Shown in pieces: positions 20,006 to 29,401 of a stretch of DNA of 64,000 nucleotides. This DNA is from an uncultured Bacteroidales bacterium (GTDB taxonomy: Bacteria > Bacteroidota > Bacteroidia > Bacteroidales > F082), in assembly GCA_947166105.1 (NCBI GenBank), contig CAMVCZ010000014.1, positions 1 to 64,000 on the forward strand. Reading direction: 5' to 3'. Position numbers and translations under genes: made by a program. Each line of letters opens with the position of its first letter. Position 1 is the stretch's first letter. The notes beneath the pieces were generated by a model. That model was not told the DNA's origin. It ran no database searches and saw nothing but the letters and a program-made list of their open reading frames with translations.

Positions 20006-20599
20006 TCAAAGGTGGTCGGCAAGGTCCAAGTGGTTGTAGTTCACGCCCGTGTCGATGACGGCCACCACCACGCCTTGACCCGTGTAGCCCAAATTCCAAA
20101 CTTGGTCGGCGTTCACTTGAGTAACGTTGGAGGTGATTCCACGTGTGTTGCTCGCAGGTCTGGACTCTTCACCGAACAGGGCATATTTCTTTTCATCCAA
20201 ACCGATGAGGGCAATGTCCCTACGCATGGCCAAGTCGTTGATAGCCTGCTTGGTAGCTGAAAAATACAAGGCATTGGCCATCCAAATCACTTTGGGTTCG
20301 GTGGTCATGTCCTGCCTTTCCATCTCGGAAAGCGTAGAGCGCAATTCATACTGCGAGGCCTCGGCAAACTGCTTCAGTTCGTTGACTACGAACTCGCGTC
20401 TTTCGGCTCGCGTGACATAATGCGCGGCGCGGCGGCCAAGTTGCTGCCTGTCGTACTGCGATTTCATGATGACGACGACTTGAATCTTTTCGTCGTCGGT
20501 CCGTCGATCCATCTCTTGCAACAAGACTGGGTCGATGCTTTGTGCAAATCCACAAATGCAGGATAATGCAAACAAAATGAATAAGATAGACTTTTTCAT
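20006..20599 (-). CDS. Giant S8 protease, 5' portion (signal peptide, inhibitor-like region, catalytic Asp)
   Basis: MKKSILFILFALSCICGFAQS signal peptide; VVVAVIDTGVNYNHLDLADHL then TGA; the next in-frame residues DGGVEYPHHGYDF continue the S8 domain. Confidence 0.85.
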   Translation of the reverse strand: MKKSILFILFALSCICGFAQSIDPVLLQEMDRRTDDEKIQVVVIMKSQYDRQQLGRRAAHYVTRAERREFVVNELKQFAEASQYELRSTLSEMERQDMTTEPKVIWMANALYFSATKQAINDLAMRRDIALIGLDEKKYALFGEESRPASNTRGITSNVTQVNADQVWNLGYTGQGVVVAVIDTGVNYNHLDLADHL

Positions 20600-20700
20600 A
20601 GTATATGGATTTTAAATGAATTATGTTATTTTGACCCTCAAAAGTAGAGAAAAAATCATACATTATTACGGTTATTTTGATTTTTTTCAAAAACAAACAA

Positions 20701-20744
20701 AAAAAAGAAAGAGGATGTGTCCCCTTTCGACACACCCTCTTTTC
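20701..20744 (-). terminator. Minus-strand terminator between the two surface-protein genes
   Basis: gaggatgtgtc-ccctttc-gacacaccctc hairpin. The odd pair is A-C read on plus but G-T(U) read on minus, and a T-run follows on minus; it lies upstream of the S8 gene rather than just after it, so the GLUG/LRR gene assignment is not implied. Confidence 0.55.
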
Positions 20745-20760
20745 GTATTCGGAAAAAGGA

Positions 20761-23700
20761 TTATTTCGCGCTCGTTGGGAAAGTGAACACCCTGTCTTCC
20801 ATTGCATTTGACTTGTAAATGTAGCCTTGACCGGGCGCGAGGGCGTTGAGCGTTCCTCTCCATGAGGTGCCGTTGTAGTTGGCCGCTCCGTTGCCCTTCG
20901 ACTTGACCGCATCTCCATTGATGGCAAATCCCGCAAAGGCTTCGGTGAGGGTCTTGCTCTCGCTGAACGGGAACGCAATCCAGTTGAAACCGTTGCTGAG
21001 GGTGATGGGATGCTCTGCCGGATTGATGGGCAAGCCTTCCAACGTGATTTCGCAGGCCGCTTCGACATACACTCTATACATCCTCGACAAATCCAACGAT
21101 CCCAATTGCCCTCTCCATACTGTTCCATTATAAGTGGCGGCACCTTCGTTCTTCGACTTGATTGTGATACTGTTTGTCCCTGGCAATGCCGCCACCAATG
21201 CCGCCTTCAATCCATCCAAGGTGGTTTCCACATTAAACGACACCCAATTCCACCCGCTAACCAATTCTATCGTCTGGACAATGCTGTTGTTAAGAAAAGC
21301 ATCCTGATCCACAAGCAGTTTGTGCAGGGGTAACAACACGCTGGGGACATTTTGGGTTTCGCCAATGCTTGCGGGAGCGGTGGTCGTGAAGATGGCGGAG
21401 CTTGTTTGTCCGTCATTGGGACAGACGACAAACACGGCCTCTCCTGGCTTGATGGTCGTTCCTGCCTGTACTGCCACGATGGCATCGCCAGCGTCATTCA
21501 TCCTAAAAAACGGCATACTCTGGTTGCTTTCATCCAACAGATAGGCATTGCAAGCAAAGGGATTGCCTACAAGGTTGAGACCCAACAAAGGAATGGCAGC
21601 CGTACGGCTCAGCGGAACGTTTACTATCTCGTTGGCGGGATTCAGCGTTCCCCTCAGGCTGAGGGTGACATCCTCGCTGTTGGCATAGACGTACCCTTTC
21701 GCTGCCTCCAATTCGGTGAAATTGTTCGCCATGTTCTCGTGGTTCATCCAGTAATGTGTCGGCTCGTTGTAATAGTAAAAGTCGTAGTCGTTTTCCAGCA
21801 GGTTCTCCATTTTCGCAATGCTATCATTTCCCGCAAAGGAATAGCCGATGAGATGCCAGCCGTTGTTCATACCGTTTTCAGTATTGTAGGCACTGATGTT
21901 CCTTTGCAAAGTGGCTTTTGTACCCGTGTTGGGATGGATGACCTGCGCGCCGTCCTCGATGACGAAGTTTCGTGCATCGCCCGTTGTGTATACGAAGTTA
22001 CTGGCAGTAAGGGTGTTGCCCGACTTCACGGTGAGACGCTCGTAATACCCATACTCTTCATCATAGTAATTGCCGATGGTGATAGAGCCTACTGTCACGT
22101 CCATGTCCATTTCGCAGTCGCTCATAATGCCGACTTGCGCACCTTCGCCCGGCACTTCGCCTTCGGCCCAATTTTCCGGGTTTGACCAAAGTTGGTCATC
22201 ACCTAAACCGACAAAGCTGTATTCACATACTCCTTGGGGGAAGATGGTGCCGAACTGACCCCACACGGGATGCTGGCTGTATTCGTATTGCGAGCAGAAG
22301 GGTACCATGAGCATCAGGGTGTCGATTCTGAGGCCGTCGAAAGCGCCCGTGCCCACCGAGGGCGGCGTGTCGGTATGGTAAAGCCCCAAATACTCAAGGC
22401 TGTCGCAGTTGCGGAAGGCAAAGTCGCCGATGGAAAGAAGGTTGGCATGGCAGTCGAACCACTTCAGGTGCAGGCAGCCGGCGAAGGCGTTGTCGGCGAT
22501 GCCGATGACGGTGTATGGGGTTCCTTGGTGTTCAAAGTCCTCAACGGAGATGCCTTCCGTCGTGGCGTAGGAATCGTCATAAACCACCATCGCCGTATTG
22601 CTGCCGTCGCACGCAAGCCGGTAATACGTGCCATACACCTCCACCAGTTCGGCGGTATTATTGGCGTAGATAGTGATGTTTTCTATCGTGGACATGGTGA
22701 GCGTATAATAGTCGCCGTTATCATAAAGAGTGCCTGAGGAAGCCAAAAAATAGATGCAGCCCCATGATTCGTAGTTAAGGTAAAGTCTGACGCTCTGCCC
22801 TCTACCGGCATAGACGGCACCGTTGTAGGCCACGCCAGTGGTGCCTGCCAAGGCGATGGAAACATCCTTACCGCCTCTGACGGCATAGCCGCGCATAGCT
22901 TGGCCCGCCACATCGCTGGGCAATCCTACGCTGCTGCCGATGCCGCCTAATAAGGCACTAACATGGTAGTTGTTGGATATGGTGTTGTTCTCTTCAACAT
23001 TTCCGACAATGCTGCCATAAAACGAGATGTATGTGAAAACGACCCAAACCTCACCTAAGTTCAGGTTATTGGTGATAGTGGAGGAACTGATTCGTCCGAC
23101 GATGCCGCCAAGCATATTACCCCCTTCAATCATCACATTGCTGCCCACCACACACCTGTTTATGGTGCCATTAACGATCATTCCTGCAATGCCACCGACT
23201 GCCGCACACCCGTGTATGGTCACATCGTTGGTCACTTCACAATTGTCTATGGTGCCTCCATTGACAATTCCCGCAATACCTCCGACATGGTGTGCGTCAA
23301 AGTCTGTGGTTCCACTGCTGATGACTTGGCTGTCGGCAAGGCGCAGGTTCTTCACCATGCTACCCGGTCCCAAACATCCGAAAAGGCCCAAATAGTTGCT
23401 TCCAGAATTGCCTAAATCATCATAGGAATAACTGTTTTCATTGATGTTCGCATGGCTGATGGTGTGTCCGTTGCCATCGAAAGTGCCATTGAATGCTACT
23501 GTCTGATTAAATAGAAGTTCAGTACCAATAGGTTTGTATTCTTTTCCCGTATAGTCGAGGTCGACCTCCAAGCGGAAATGGAGACCGCCCATGTCATCGC
23601 CTGCGTTCACCCGAGTGGCAAGCGTAGTCATGTCGTCGGTAGTGAAAATGAGAAAAGGCGACTCCGCTGAGCCGTTGCCACCTTGGAAGAATTCGTGATA

Positions 23701-25020
23701 GATGGTGAAGACAGTGGTGGTGTAACCGCTGAAGAGACCTATGCCCTTTATGCCAAAAATATAGTCACCCGGATAAACGCAGTCCCCTTCGGGCGGAACA
23801 ACCTCGTAATCAGTACCTTCAATGAGGGTGACAGGGGTACTTCCCATGTTGTCGATGACAGTGATGACGGGCGTAATTGGCTCTTCCGTATAAGACTGTT
23901 GTGGCGTGTTGATGCTTACCCAGGGCGCATAGCCGATGTCGCGCACGGGCGGCAAGGCCGAGATGACGACCTCGCCCGAGGCGGGCAGCGCTAATTCATG
24001 ATATAGGCCGCAAAACACCAATGAGTCGTTGCTTGCACTGAAAGGAACCACATAGCCATCGGCCACAGTTCCGCTGTAGGCCAGTGTGAGCCTGACGGTG
24101 CTTCCTGGCATGTAATAGGCAGTGCCGTGTACGGTTACGGCAGGCAAGCTGATGATGTTGCCGCTCACCCCTTCTGCATAAATGATTGGGGAAAGGATGC
24201 CGAAAGTGGTGCCTTGCGAGGAGCCATACTCGCCGATGGGGTCAATGGTGCAGTTGCCGCCCACATGGCAGTTGGTGAGCACATTGCCATTAATCTTTCC
24301 GATGATACCGCCAACGTATGAGTAACCTGTCACTGTGCCCAAGTTAGTGCATCCCGTAACAGGTATGCCAGAATGGCCCATATAGCCGATAATTCCACCA
24401 ACATTGCTGCCGCCAATTACGGTGCCCTCATTGGTGCAGTCGCTGATGGAGCCGTTGCCGATGCTGCCGCCGCCGTTGATCCATTTCATCCCTACGATGC
24501 CACCTGCGCCAGAGTTGGTAGCACGGATAACGACATCGCTACCCACATGGCAGTTCCTGATGGTGCAGCGGTCGGAGGTGCCGATGATGCCCCCAGCATA
24601 ATAGCTATCTGTGATGTTGCTGGCTCCGCCGAGGGTCAGGTTTTCAATGATGCCATATTCTGCATATCCGAAAAGCCCGCTGGCTTGACTGGTGCCGTTG
24701 TAGATCACATTGCTGATGGTGTGTCCGTTGCCGTCAAAACTGCCCACGAAAGGTTGTCGGGGGTTCGGATAAAAGCCATTTGTACCGACAGGTTGAAAAC
24801 TGATGCCGCTGAAGTCGAGGTCGGCATCGAGACGGAAGTATTCCCTGAAATATCCGTTGCCGTTGTTTACATTGTTGGCCAATTCGAGCCAATGACTGGT
24901 GGTTCGGATGATGTAAGGATCGATTTGTGTTCCGCTGCCGCCGCCGAACTGCGCCCGCGCCGCGAGAGGCGCAAGCAGCGCGAGGAGCCAGGCCAAGAAG
25001 AGTGTCTTGGGCCGTTTCAT
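20761..25020 (-). CDS. Surface protein with GLUG motifs, BspA-like LRR segment and C-terminal GWNW module
   Basis: Start re-assigned to MKRPKTLFLAWLLALLAPLAARAQ (signal peptide) inside ORF 20761..25149; GLUG-type GGIIG....I.NC.N.G.V repeats; IGDFAFRNCDSLEYLGLY LRR; C-term ELVSGWNWVSF...FTFPTSAK. Confidence 0.85.
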   Translation of the reverse strand: MKRPKTLFLAWLLALLAPLAARAQFGGGSGTQIDPYIIRTTSHWLELANNVNNGNGYFREYFRLDADLDFSGISFQPVGTNGFYPNPRQPFVGSFDGNGHTISNVIYNGTSQASGLFGYAEYGIIENLTLGGASNITDSYYAGGIIGTSDRCTIRNCHVGSDVVIRATNSGAGGIVGMKWINGGGSIGNGSISDCTNEGTVIGGSNVGGIIGYMGHSGIPVTGCTNLGTVTGYSYVGGIIGKINGNVLTNCHVGGNCTIDPIGEYGSSQGTTFGILSPIIYAEGVSGNIISLPAVTVHGTAYYMPGSTVRLTLAYSGTVADGYVVPFSASNDSLVFCGLYHELALPASGEVVISALPPVRDIGYAPWVSINTPQQSYTEEPITPVITVIDNMGSTPVTLIEGTDYEVVPPEGDCVYPGDYIFGIKGIGLFSGYTTTVFTIYHEFFQGGNGSAESPFLIFTTDDMTTLATRVNAGDDMGGLHFRLEVDLDYTGKEYKPIGTELLFNQTVAFNGTFDGNGHTISHANINENSYSYDDLGNSGSNYLGLFGCLGPGSMVKNLRLADSQVISSGTTDFDAHHVGGIAGIVNGGTIDNCEVTNDVTIHGCAAVGGIAGMIVNGTINRCVVGSNVMIEGGNMLGGIVGRISSSTITNNLNLGEVWVVFTYISFYGSIVGNVEENNTISNNYHVSALLGGIGSSVGLPSDVAGQAMRGYAVRGGKDVSIALAGTTGVAYNGAVYAGRGQSVRLYLNYESWGCIYFLASSGTLYDNGDYYTLTMSTIENITIYANNTAELVEVYGTYYRLACDGSNTAMVVYDDSYATTEGISVEDFEHQGTPYTVIGIADNAFAGCLHLKWFDCHANLLSIGDFAFRNCDSLEYLGLYHTDTPPSVGTGAFDGLRIDTLMLMVPFCSQYEYSQHPVWGQFGTIFPQGVCEYSFVGLGDDQLWSNPENWAEGEVPGEGAQVGIMSDCEMDMDVTVGSITIGNYYDEEYGYYERLTVKSGNTLTASNFVYTTGDARNFVIEDGAQVIHPNTGTKATLQRNISAYNTENGMNNGWHLIGYSFAGNDSIAKMENLLENDYDFYYYNEPTHYWMNHENMANNFTELEAAKGYVYANSEDVTLSLRGTLNPANEIVNVPLSRTAAIPLLGLNLVGNPFACNAYLLDESNQSMPFFRMNDAGDAIVAVQAGTTIKPGEAVFVVCPNDGQTSSAIFTTTAPASIGETQNVPSVLLPLHKLLVDQDAFLNNSIVQTIELVSGWNWVSFNVETTLDGLKAALVAALPGTNSITIKSKNEGAATYNGTVWRGQLGSLDLSRMYRVYVEAACEITLEGLPINPAEHPITLSNGFNWIAFPFSESKTLTEAFAGFAINGDAVKSKGNGAANYNGTSWRGTLNALAPGQGYIYKSNAMEDRVFTFPTSAK

Positions 25021-25310
25021 GTTGAGGGTTCGTGAATTGGTGTTTCTGCAAACACTTGGTTTGCAACGGTTTGCGCTGTTGAAGCCAGCAACGCCCGAAA
25101 TCAAGGTAGCGGTGGTCAGCGTCTTCTTTTCGATGGAGATGTTCGTCATCGTTAGGTTGATTTTAAAGAATGAATACTGTTAAAGAGCAAGTTTTGCGGT
25201 TGCAAAGATAGGGAATTTTTCGGTTTTGTCAAGAGGAAAATACGAAACGGCATGGCAAATTCGATGAATTATTGTATTTTTGCGGTTGGATTTCTAACAT
25301 TCAGAGTGCT

Positions 25311-25988
25311 ATGACCAAATATCCTATCGGTTTGCAGAATTTCCAAGGCCTCCGCGAAGACGGCTATGTTTATGTGGACAAGACGGCCTTTGTGTACCAA
25401 CTGGCGCAAAGCGGGAAATACTACTTCCTCAGCCGCCCGCGCCGCTTCGGGAAGAGTCTGTTCCTTTCCACCTTAGAAGCCTACTACTTAGGCAAAAAAG
25501 AACTCTTCAAAGGGCTGGCCTTGGAGCGGTTGGAAAAGGATTGGAAGGTATATCCTGTGCTGCATTTGGATTTGAACGCCGCGAAATATACTGAACCGAA
25601 GGCTCTGACAGATATTATCGAGTGGCATTGCCGTCAATGGGAAGAAATCTATGGTGAGAGTTTCGCTGAATCGAATTTGTCTGACCGAATTAAAGACATC
25701 ATCATCCATGCTTACGAAAAAACAGGGCAAAAGGTCGTTATTCTTGTGGACGAGTACGACAAGCCGCTCTTGCAAGCCATTGGAAACAAGGCACTCCAAG
25801 ACGAATACCGAGCCATGCTGAAATCCGTGTATGGCGTGGCCAAAACGATGGACGGCTATATCCAGATGGCGTTTTTCACCGGCTTGACGAAAATCCAAGT
25901 TGATAGCCTTTCCGGTGACCTAAACAATATTACCAACATCTCTTTAGATAATTGTTTTGCAGAGCTTTGTGGCTTTACTAAAGAAGAA
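25311..25988 (+). pseudogene. 3'-truncated AAA-ATPase-like (PF09820-type) gene
   Basis: MTKYPIGLQNFQGLREDGYVYVDKTAFVYQL...FLSRPRRFGKSLFLSTLEAYYLGKKELF...VVILVDEYDKPLLQAI; family similarity ends at CGFTKEE and the ORF runs into the rpsA terminator and 3' end. Confidence 0.75.
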
Positions 25989-25992
25989 CACA

Positions 25993-26026
25993 AAACGACC
26001 GCCCCAAAAAAGAGCGGTCGTTTTTC
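25993..26026. terminator. rpsA terminator (symmetrical hairpin)
   Basis: aaaacgaccgc-cccaaaaaaga-gcggtcgttttt. Confidence 0.75.
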
Positions 26027-26046
26027 ATTCAGGCAACCTGAAACAA

Positions 26047-27948
26047 TCATTCGCCTTTCTGGGCTTTCTCTTGCTTCTCAAGGTTTTCCTTCAGGCCGGC
26101 AAGCACTTCGAGGTCGCCGAGGGTGCTGTGTTCAATGTTTTCATTGATTTCCTTCACAGTACGCTTGGCTTGCTTGGCTGCCTTTTCGGCGGCCTTCTCT
26201 TCTGCGCTCTTGGGTTCCTTCTCTTCCTCTACCTTAGGCAGGGCAAGGATGATCTTCTTGCTTTCCTTGTTGAACTCAAGGACCTTGAACTCGAGGGTGT
26301 CGTCCACCTTGGCGTTGGTGCCGTCTTCCTTCTTCATGTAGCGGCTGGGGCAGAAGCCTTCCACGCCGTAAGGCAGTGAAACGACGGCGCCCTTGTCGTT
26401 AGCGCTGATGACGGTGCCTTGGTGCATCGAGCCGACGGTGAACACGGTCTCGAACACGTCCCAAGGATTCTCTTCGAGTTGCTTGTGGCCGAGGCTGAGG
26501 CGGCGGTTCTCTTGGTCGACGTCGAGGACGACGACATCGATGCTTTCGCCAACCTTGGTGAACTCAGCCGGATGCTTGATCTTCTTCGACCAGCTGAGGT
26601 CGCTGATGTGAATCAGGCCATCGACACCTTCTTCCAATTCGACGAAGATGCCGAAGTTGGTGAAGTTGCGCACGGTGGCGGTGTGCTTCGAGCCAATCGG
26701 ATAGCGGTCGGTGATGTTGGCCCACGGGTCAGGCATCAACTGCTTCATGCCGAGGCTCATCTTGCGCTCTTCGCGGTCGAGGGTGAGGATCTTGGCCTCC
26801 ACCTCGTCGCCCACCTTCAGGAAGTCCTGAGCGGTGCGGAGGTGCTGCGACCACGACATTTCCGACACATGGATAAGACCTTCAACGCCGGGGGCAATCT
26901 CAACGAATGCGCCGTAGTCGGCGATGACGACCACCTTACCTTTAACGGTGTCGCCCACCTTGAGGTTGGCGTCAAGGGCATCCCACGGATGAGGAGTGAG
27001 TTGCTTGAGACCCAAGGCGATACGCTTCTTGTTGTCGTCGAAGTCGAGGATGACGACCTTGATCTTCTCGTCCAACTTGACCACCTCTTCGGGGTGCGTG
27101 ATGCGGCCCCAGCTGAGGTCGGTGATGTGGATAAGACCGTCGACGCCACCGAGGTCGATGAACACGCCATAGCTGGTGATGTTCTTGACCACGCCTTCGA
27201 GGACTTGACCCTTCTCGAGTTTGCTGATGATCTCGGCCTTCTGGGCTTCGAGTTCGTCCTCGATGAGGGCTTTGTGAGAAACAACCACGTTCTTGAACTC
27301 TTGGTTGATCTTCACAACTTTGAATTCCATCACGCTGTCAACAAATACGTCGTAGTCGCGAATCGGCTTGACGTCAATCTGCGAACCGGGCAGGAAGGCT
27401 TCGAGGCCGAACACTTCGACGATGAGGCCACCCTTGGTGCGGCTCTTGACGTAACCGTTGACGATTTCGCCGCTTTCGTAGGCTTCGTTGACGCGATCCC
27501 ACGACTTGAGGATGAGGGCTTTCTTGTGCGAAAGGACGAGTTGGCCGTTGGGGCCTTCTTGGTTCTCGACGTAGACTTCCACCTTGTCGCCCACCTTCAG
27601 GTTGGGGTTGGTGCGGAATTCAGCAACCGGAATAACACCATCCGACTTGAAACCAATGTTGACGACGACTTCGCGGTCGGTGATGGTCACCACAGTGCCT
27701 TCAATGACCTCGTGGTCAGCGATTTGGTTCATTGTGCCTGCATACTTGTCTTCAAGTTTCTTGCGCTCGTCAGCCGTGTAGTTGTCGAACTTCTTGTGCG
27801 AAGAGGTCCAGTCGAAATCCTCGGCGGGAACCGGCTTCGGTCTTGGGGTTTTCACTTTCTTCTCAACCGGCTTTTCAGCGGCTTGTTCAACGACTGGCTT
27901 TTCTTCTGCTGGCATGGCCTCGTTGATGATGTTTTCGTTTTCTGCCAT
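26047..27948 (-). CDS. rpsA: 30S ribosomal protein S1
   Basis: Multiple S1 motifs ([30 protein letters not shown] and similar); start set to [12 protein letters not shown]. Confidence 0.95.
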   Translation of the reverse strand: [633 protein letters not shown]

Positions 27949-28080
27949 TTTTTTAATTTTTGTTTTTGTTGTACCCGCTGGCGTTCCAGAACCCCGCCGC
28001 GAGGAGGTTAAACCTTTGATTACCAACCCAAACCGCTGATGTTGCCATCATTCTGGATGGCGGTTGAAATTGGGCTGCAA
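27949..28080 (-). promoter_or_regulatory. Structured 5' leader of rpsA (putative)
   Basis: Nested complementarity aaccgc(28031-36)/gcggtt(28060-65) enclosing catc/gatg; second hairpin ggcggggttctggaacgcc near the start codon; TAnnTTTG-like tatttttg upstream on minus. Confidence 0.35.
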
Positions 28081-28127
28081 AAATAGGAAAAATTTCAATA
28101 CTCCTTGAAAAACATGGGATTAAAAGA

Positions 28128-29045
28128 TCATTTTTCTTCAAAAAACGCCTTAATCTCGTCTTCCCTCATGTTGCGGAAACCATATTCGTGAACCACTTCC
28201 CCGTTTTCCATAAAAACAATGACGGGGACATTTCCATCGATGATTTCCAGCACTTTGACTATATCATCACATAGTATGTAACGGTAGGCTGGCGACCCCA
28301 CTTCCTTGTAAAACCGAGCCACACCCAACGAGGTTCCCACAAAAACACAGGTGATGTTTTTGGCCGGAAAACCATAAAAGCGCTGCATGAGAGAGAGTTT
28401 TCGGGCCGCCATCTCACAATACTCGCAACTTGTTGAGAAAAAGCAAAGTACCTTCTTCCCTTCCCGAAGATTCATGTTGACAAAAGGAGGTTGGTTCAAT
28501 GTTTCCTCAAACAATTCCATCTGAACGACATGCTCCGGATCGTAGTTGGGCGTATAGTTGTCGGGCGGCGAAATCACAAAAACAGCGATGGTAGAAGCCA
28601 TGATGTTGAGGAAAAAAAACGGCCAGCGTAATGGTGTTTCCAATTCCTCCGAATTGTAAATCATCAGGAAAATGAGTATCAGCACCCCATTCTTGATGAG
28701 GCTTTGCTTGGGGTCGAGTTGGATGAAATCGCCAAAACAATGGCAGCTGTCGGTGCGCCCGATGTATAGCGCGTATAATAATATTAAGGTGTAGCCCGTC
28801 AGCATGGCCAAGCTCCCCCACCAATAAACCTTATGCAAAGTATTGGAAATCAACCCAATTCCAAGAATCACCTCAAGAATGATAGCCAAGCGGGCTATCA
28901 AGAAAGAGGCATTGAGGCTGAAGAAATGAAAACTATAAATGTAAATCTCGAAGCTGTCCATAGCCAAAAACTTCAGGACGGCTGAGACGAGGAAAAAGAG
29001 TCCCAACAGAATCTTAACGGCCGGTCTACCAAGCAAGAATGACAT
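28128..29045 (-). CDS. MauE/DoxX-like membrane protein with C-terminal thioredoxin-like domain
   Basis: Four-TM N-terminal half with SCHCFGD; C-terminal VLCFFSTSCEYCEMAARKL. Confidence 0.75.
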   Translation of the reverse strand: MSFLLGRPAVKILLGLFFLVSAVLKFLAMDSFEIYIYSFHFFSLNASFLIARLAIILEVILGIGLISNTLHKVYWWGSLAMLTGYTLILLYALYIGRTDSCHCFGDFIQLDPKQSLIKNGVLILIFLMIYNSEELETPLRWPFFFLNIMASTIAVFVISPPDNYTPNYDPEHVVQMELFEETLNQPPFVNMNLREGKKVLCFFSTSCEYCEMAARKLSLMQRFYGFPAKNITCVFVGTSLGVARFYKEVGSPAYRYILCDDIVKVLEIIDGNVPVIVFMENGEVVHEYGFRNMREDEIKAFFEEK

Positions 29046-29051
29046 AACAAA

Positions 29052-29336
29052 TCATTTAGGAACAGAGTTATTAAACAGGTTTTGCCACCAATTCGGCTTT
29101 TGGCCTGTCACTTCATATTCAGAAACTTCGGTGCAAATCACCTGCCCCCATCCCACAATTTCCTTCGACTTGTCGGAACACGACGAACCGTCCTCAATCG
29201 TATAGTAATCCTCACCCAAGTTCACGACTTCCTCATTCTGGATGGTCGTGCATCTGCAATAGCGCGTCTTCTTGCACGAAGACAATGCCACAACCATCAA
29301 GGCGAGTAAGACAATCAATAGTTTTTTCATTCTCAT
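29052..29336 (-). CDS. Small Cys-containing lipoprotein
   Basis: MKKLLIVLLALMVVALSSCKK lipobox; 94 aa. Confidence 0.65.
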   Translation of the reverse strand: MRMKKLLIVLLALMVVALSSCKKTRYCRCTTIQNEEVVNLGEDYYTIEDGSSCSDKSKEIVGWGQVICTEVSEYEVTGQKPNWWQNLFNNSVPK

Positions 29337-29401
29337 GGATTTTAGGCTGCAAAAATACGAATTTTTGCCATTAATTGGGAAGAAACGGTGAAAAATAAAT
29401 C

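Noticed and set aside
20006-20008. TGA reassigned to Trp (alternative genetic code) or selenocysteine
   Set aside because: TGA is used as a normal stop by other genes here (e.g. 45326-45328, 61100-61102), and the position is expected to be Trp, not Cys/Sec. I saw no evidence for a SECIS element, although I could not fold the sequence.
25021-25149. N-terminal extension of the GLUG/LRR ORF (MTNISIEKKTLTTATLISG...)
   Set aside because: A clear signal peptide begins at internal Met (25020); the extension is more likely 5' UTR.
25989-26147. C-terminal tail of ORF 25272..26147 as genuine protein sequence
   Set aside because: It translates the rpsA terminator and antisense rpsA 3' end; treated as the result of truncation.
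26419-28011. 530-aa plus-strand ORF antisense to rpsA
   Set aside because: Mirror of a well-supported S1 gene; sequence rich in VDD/EVE shadow patterns and no own promoter or domain.
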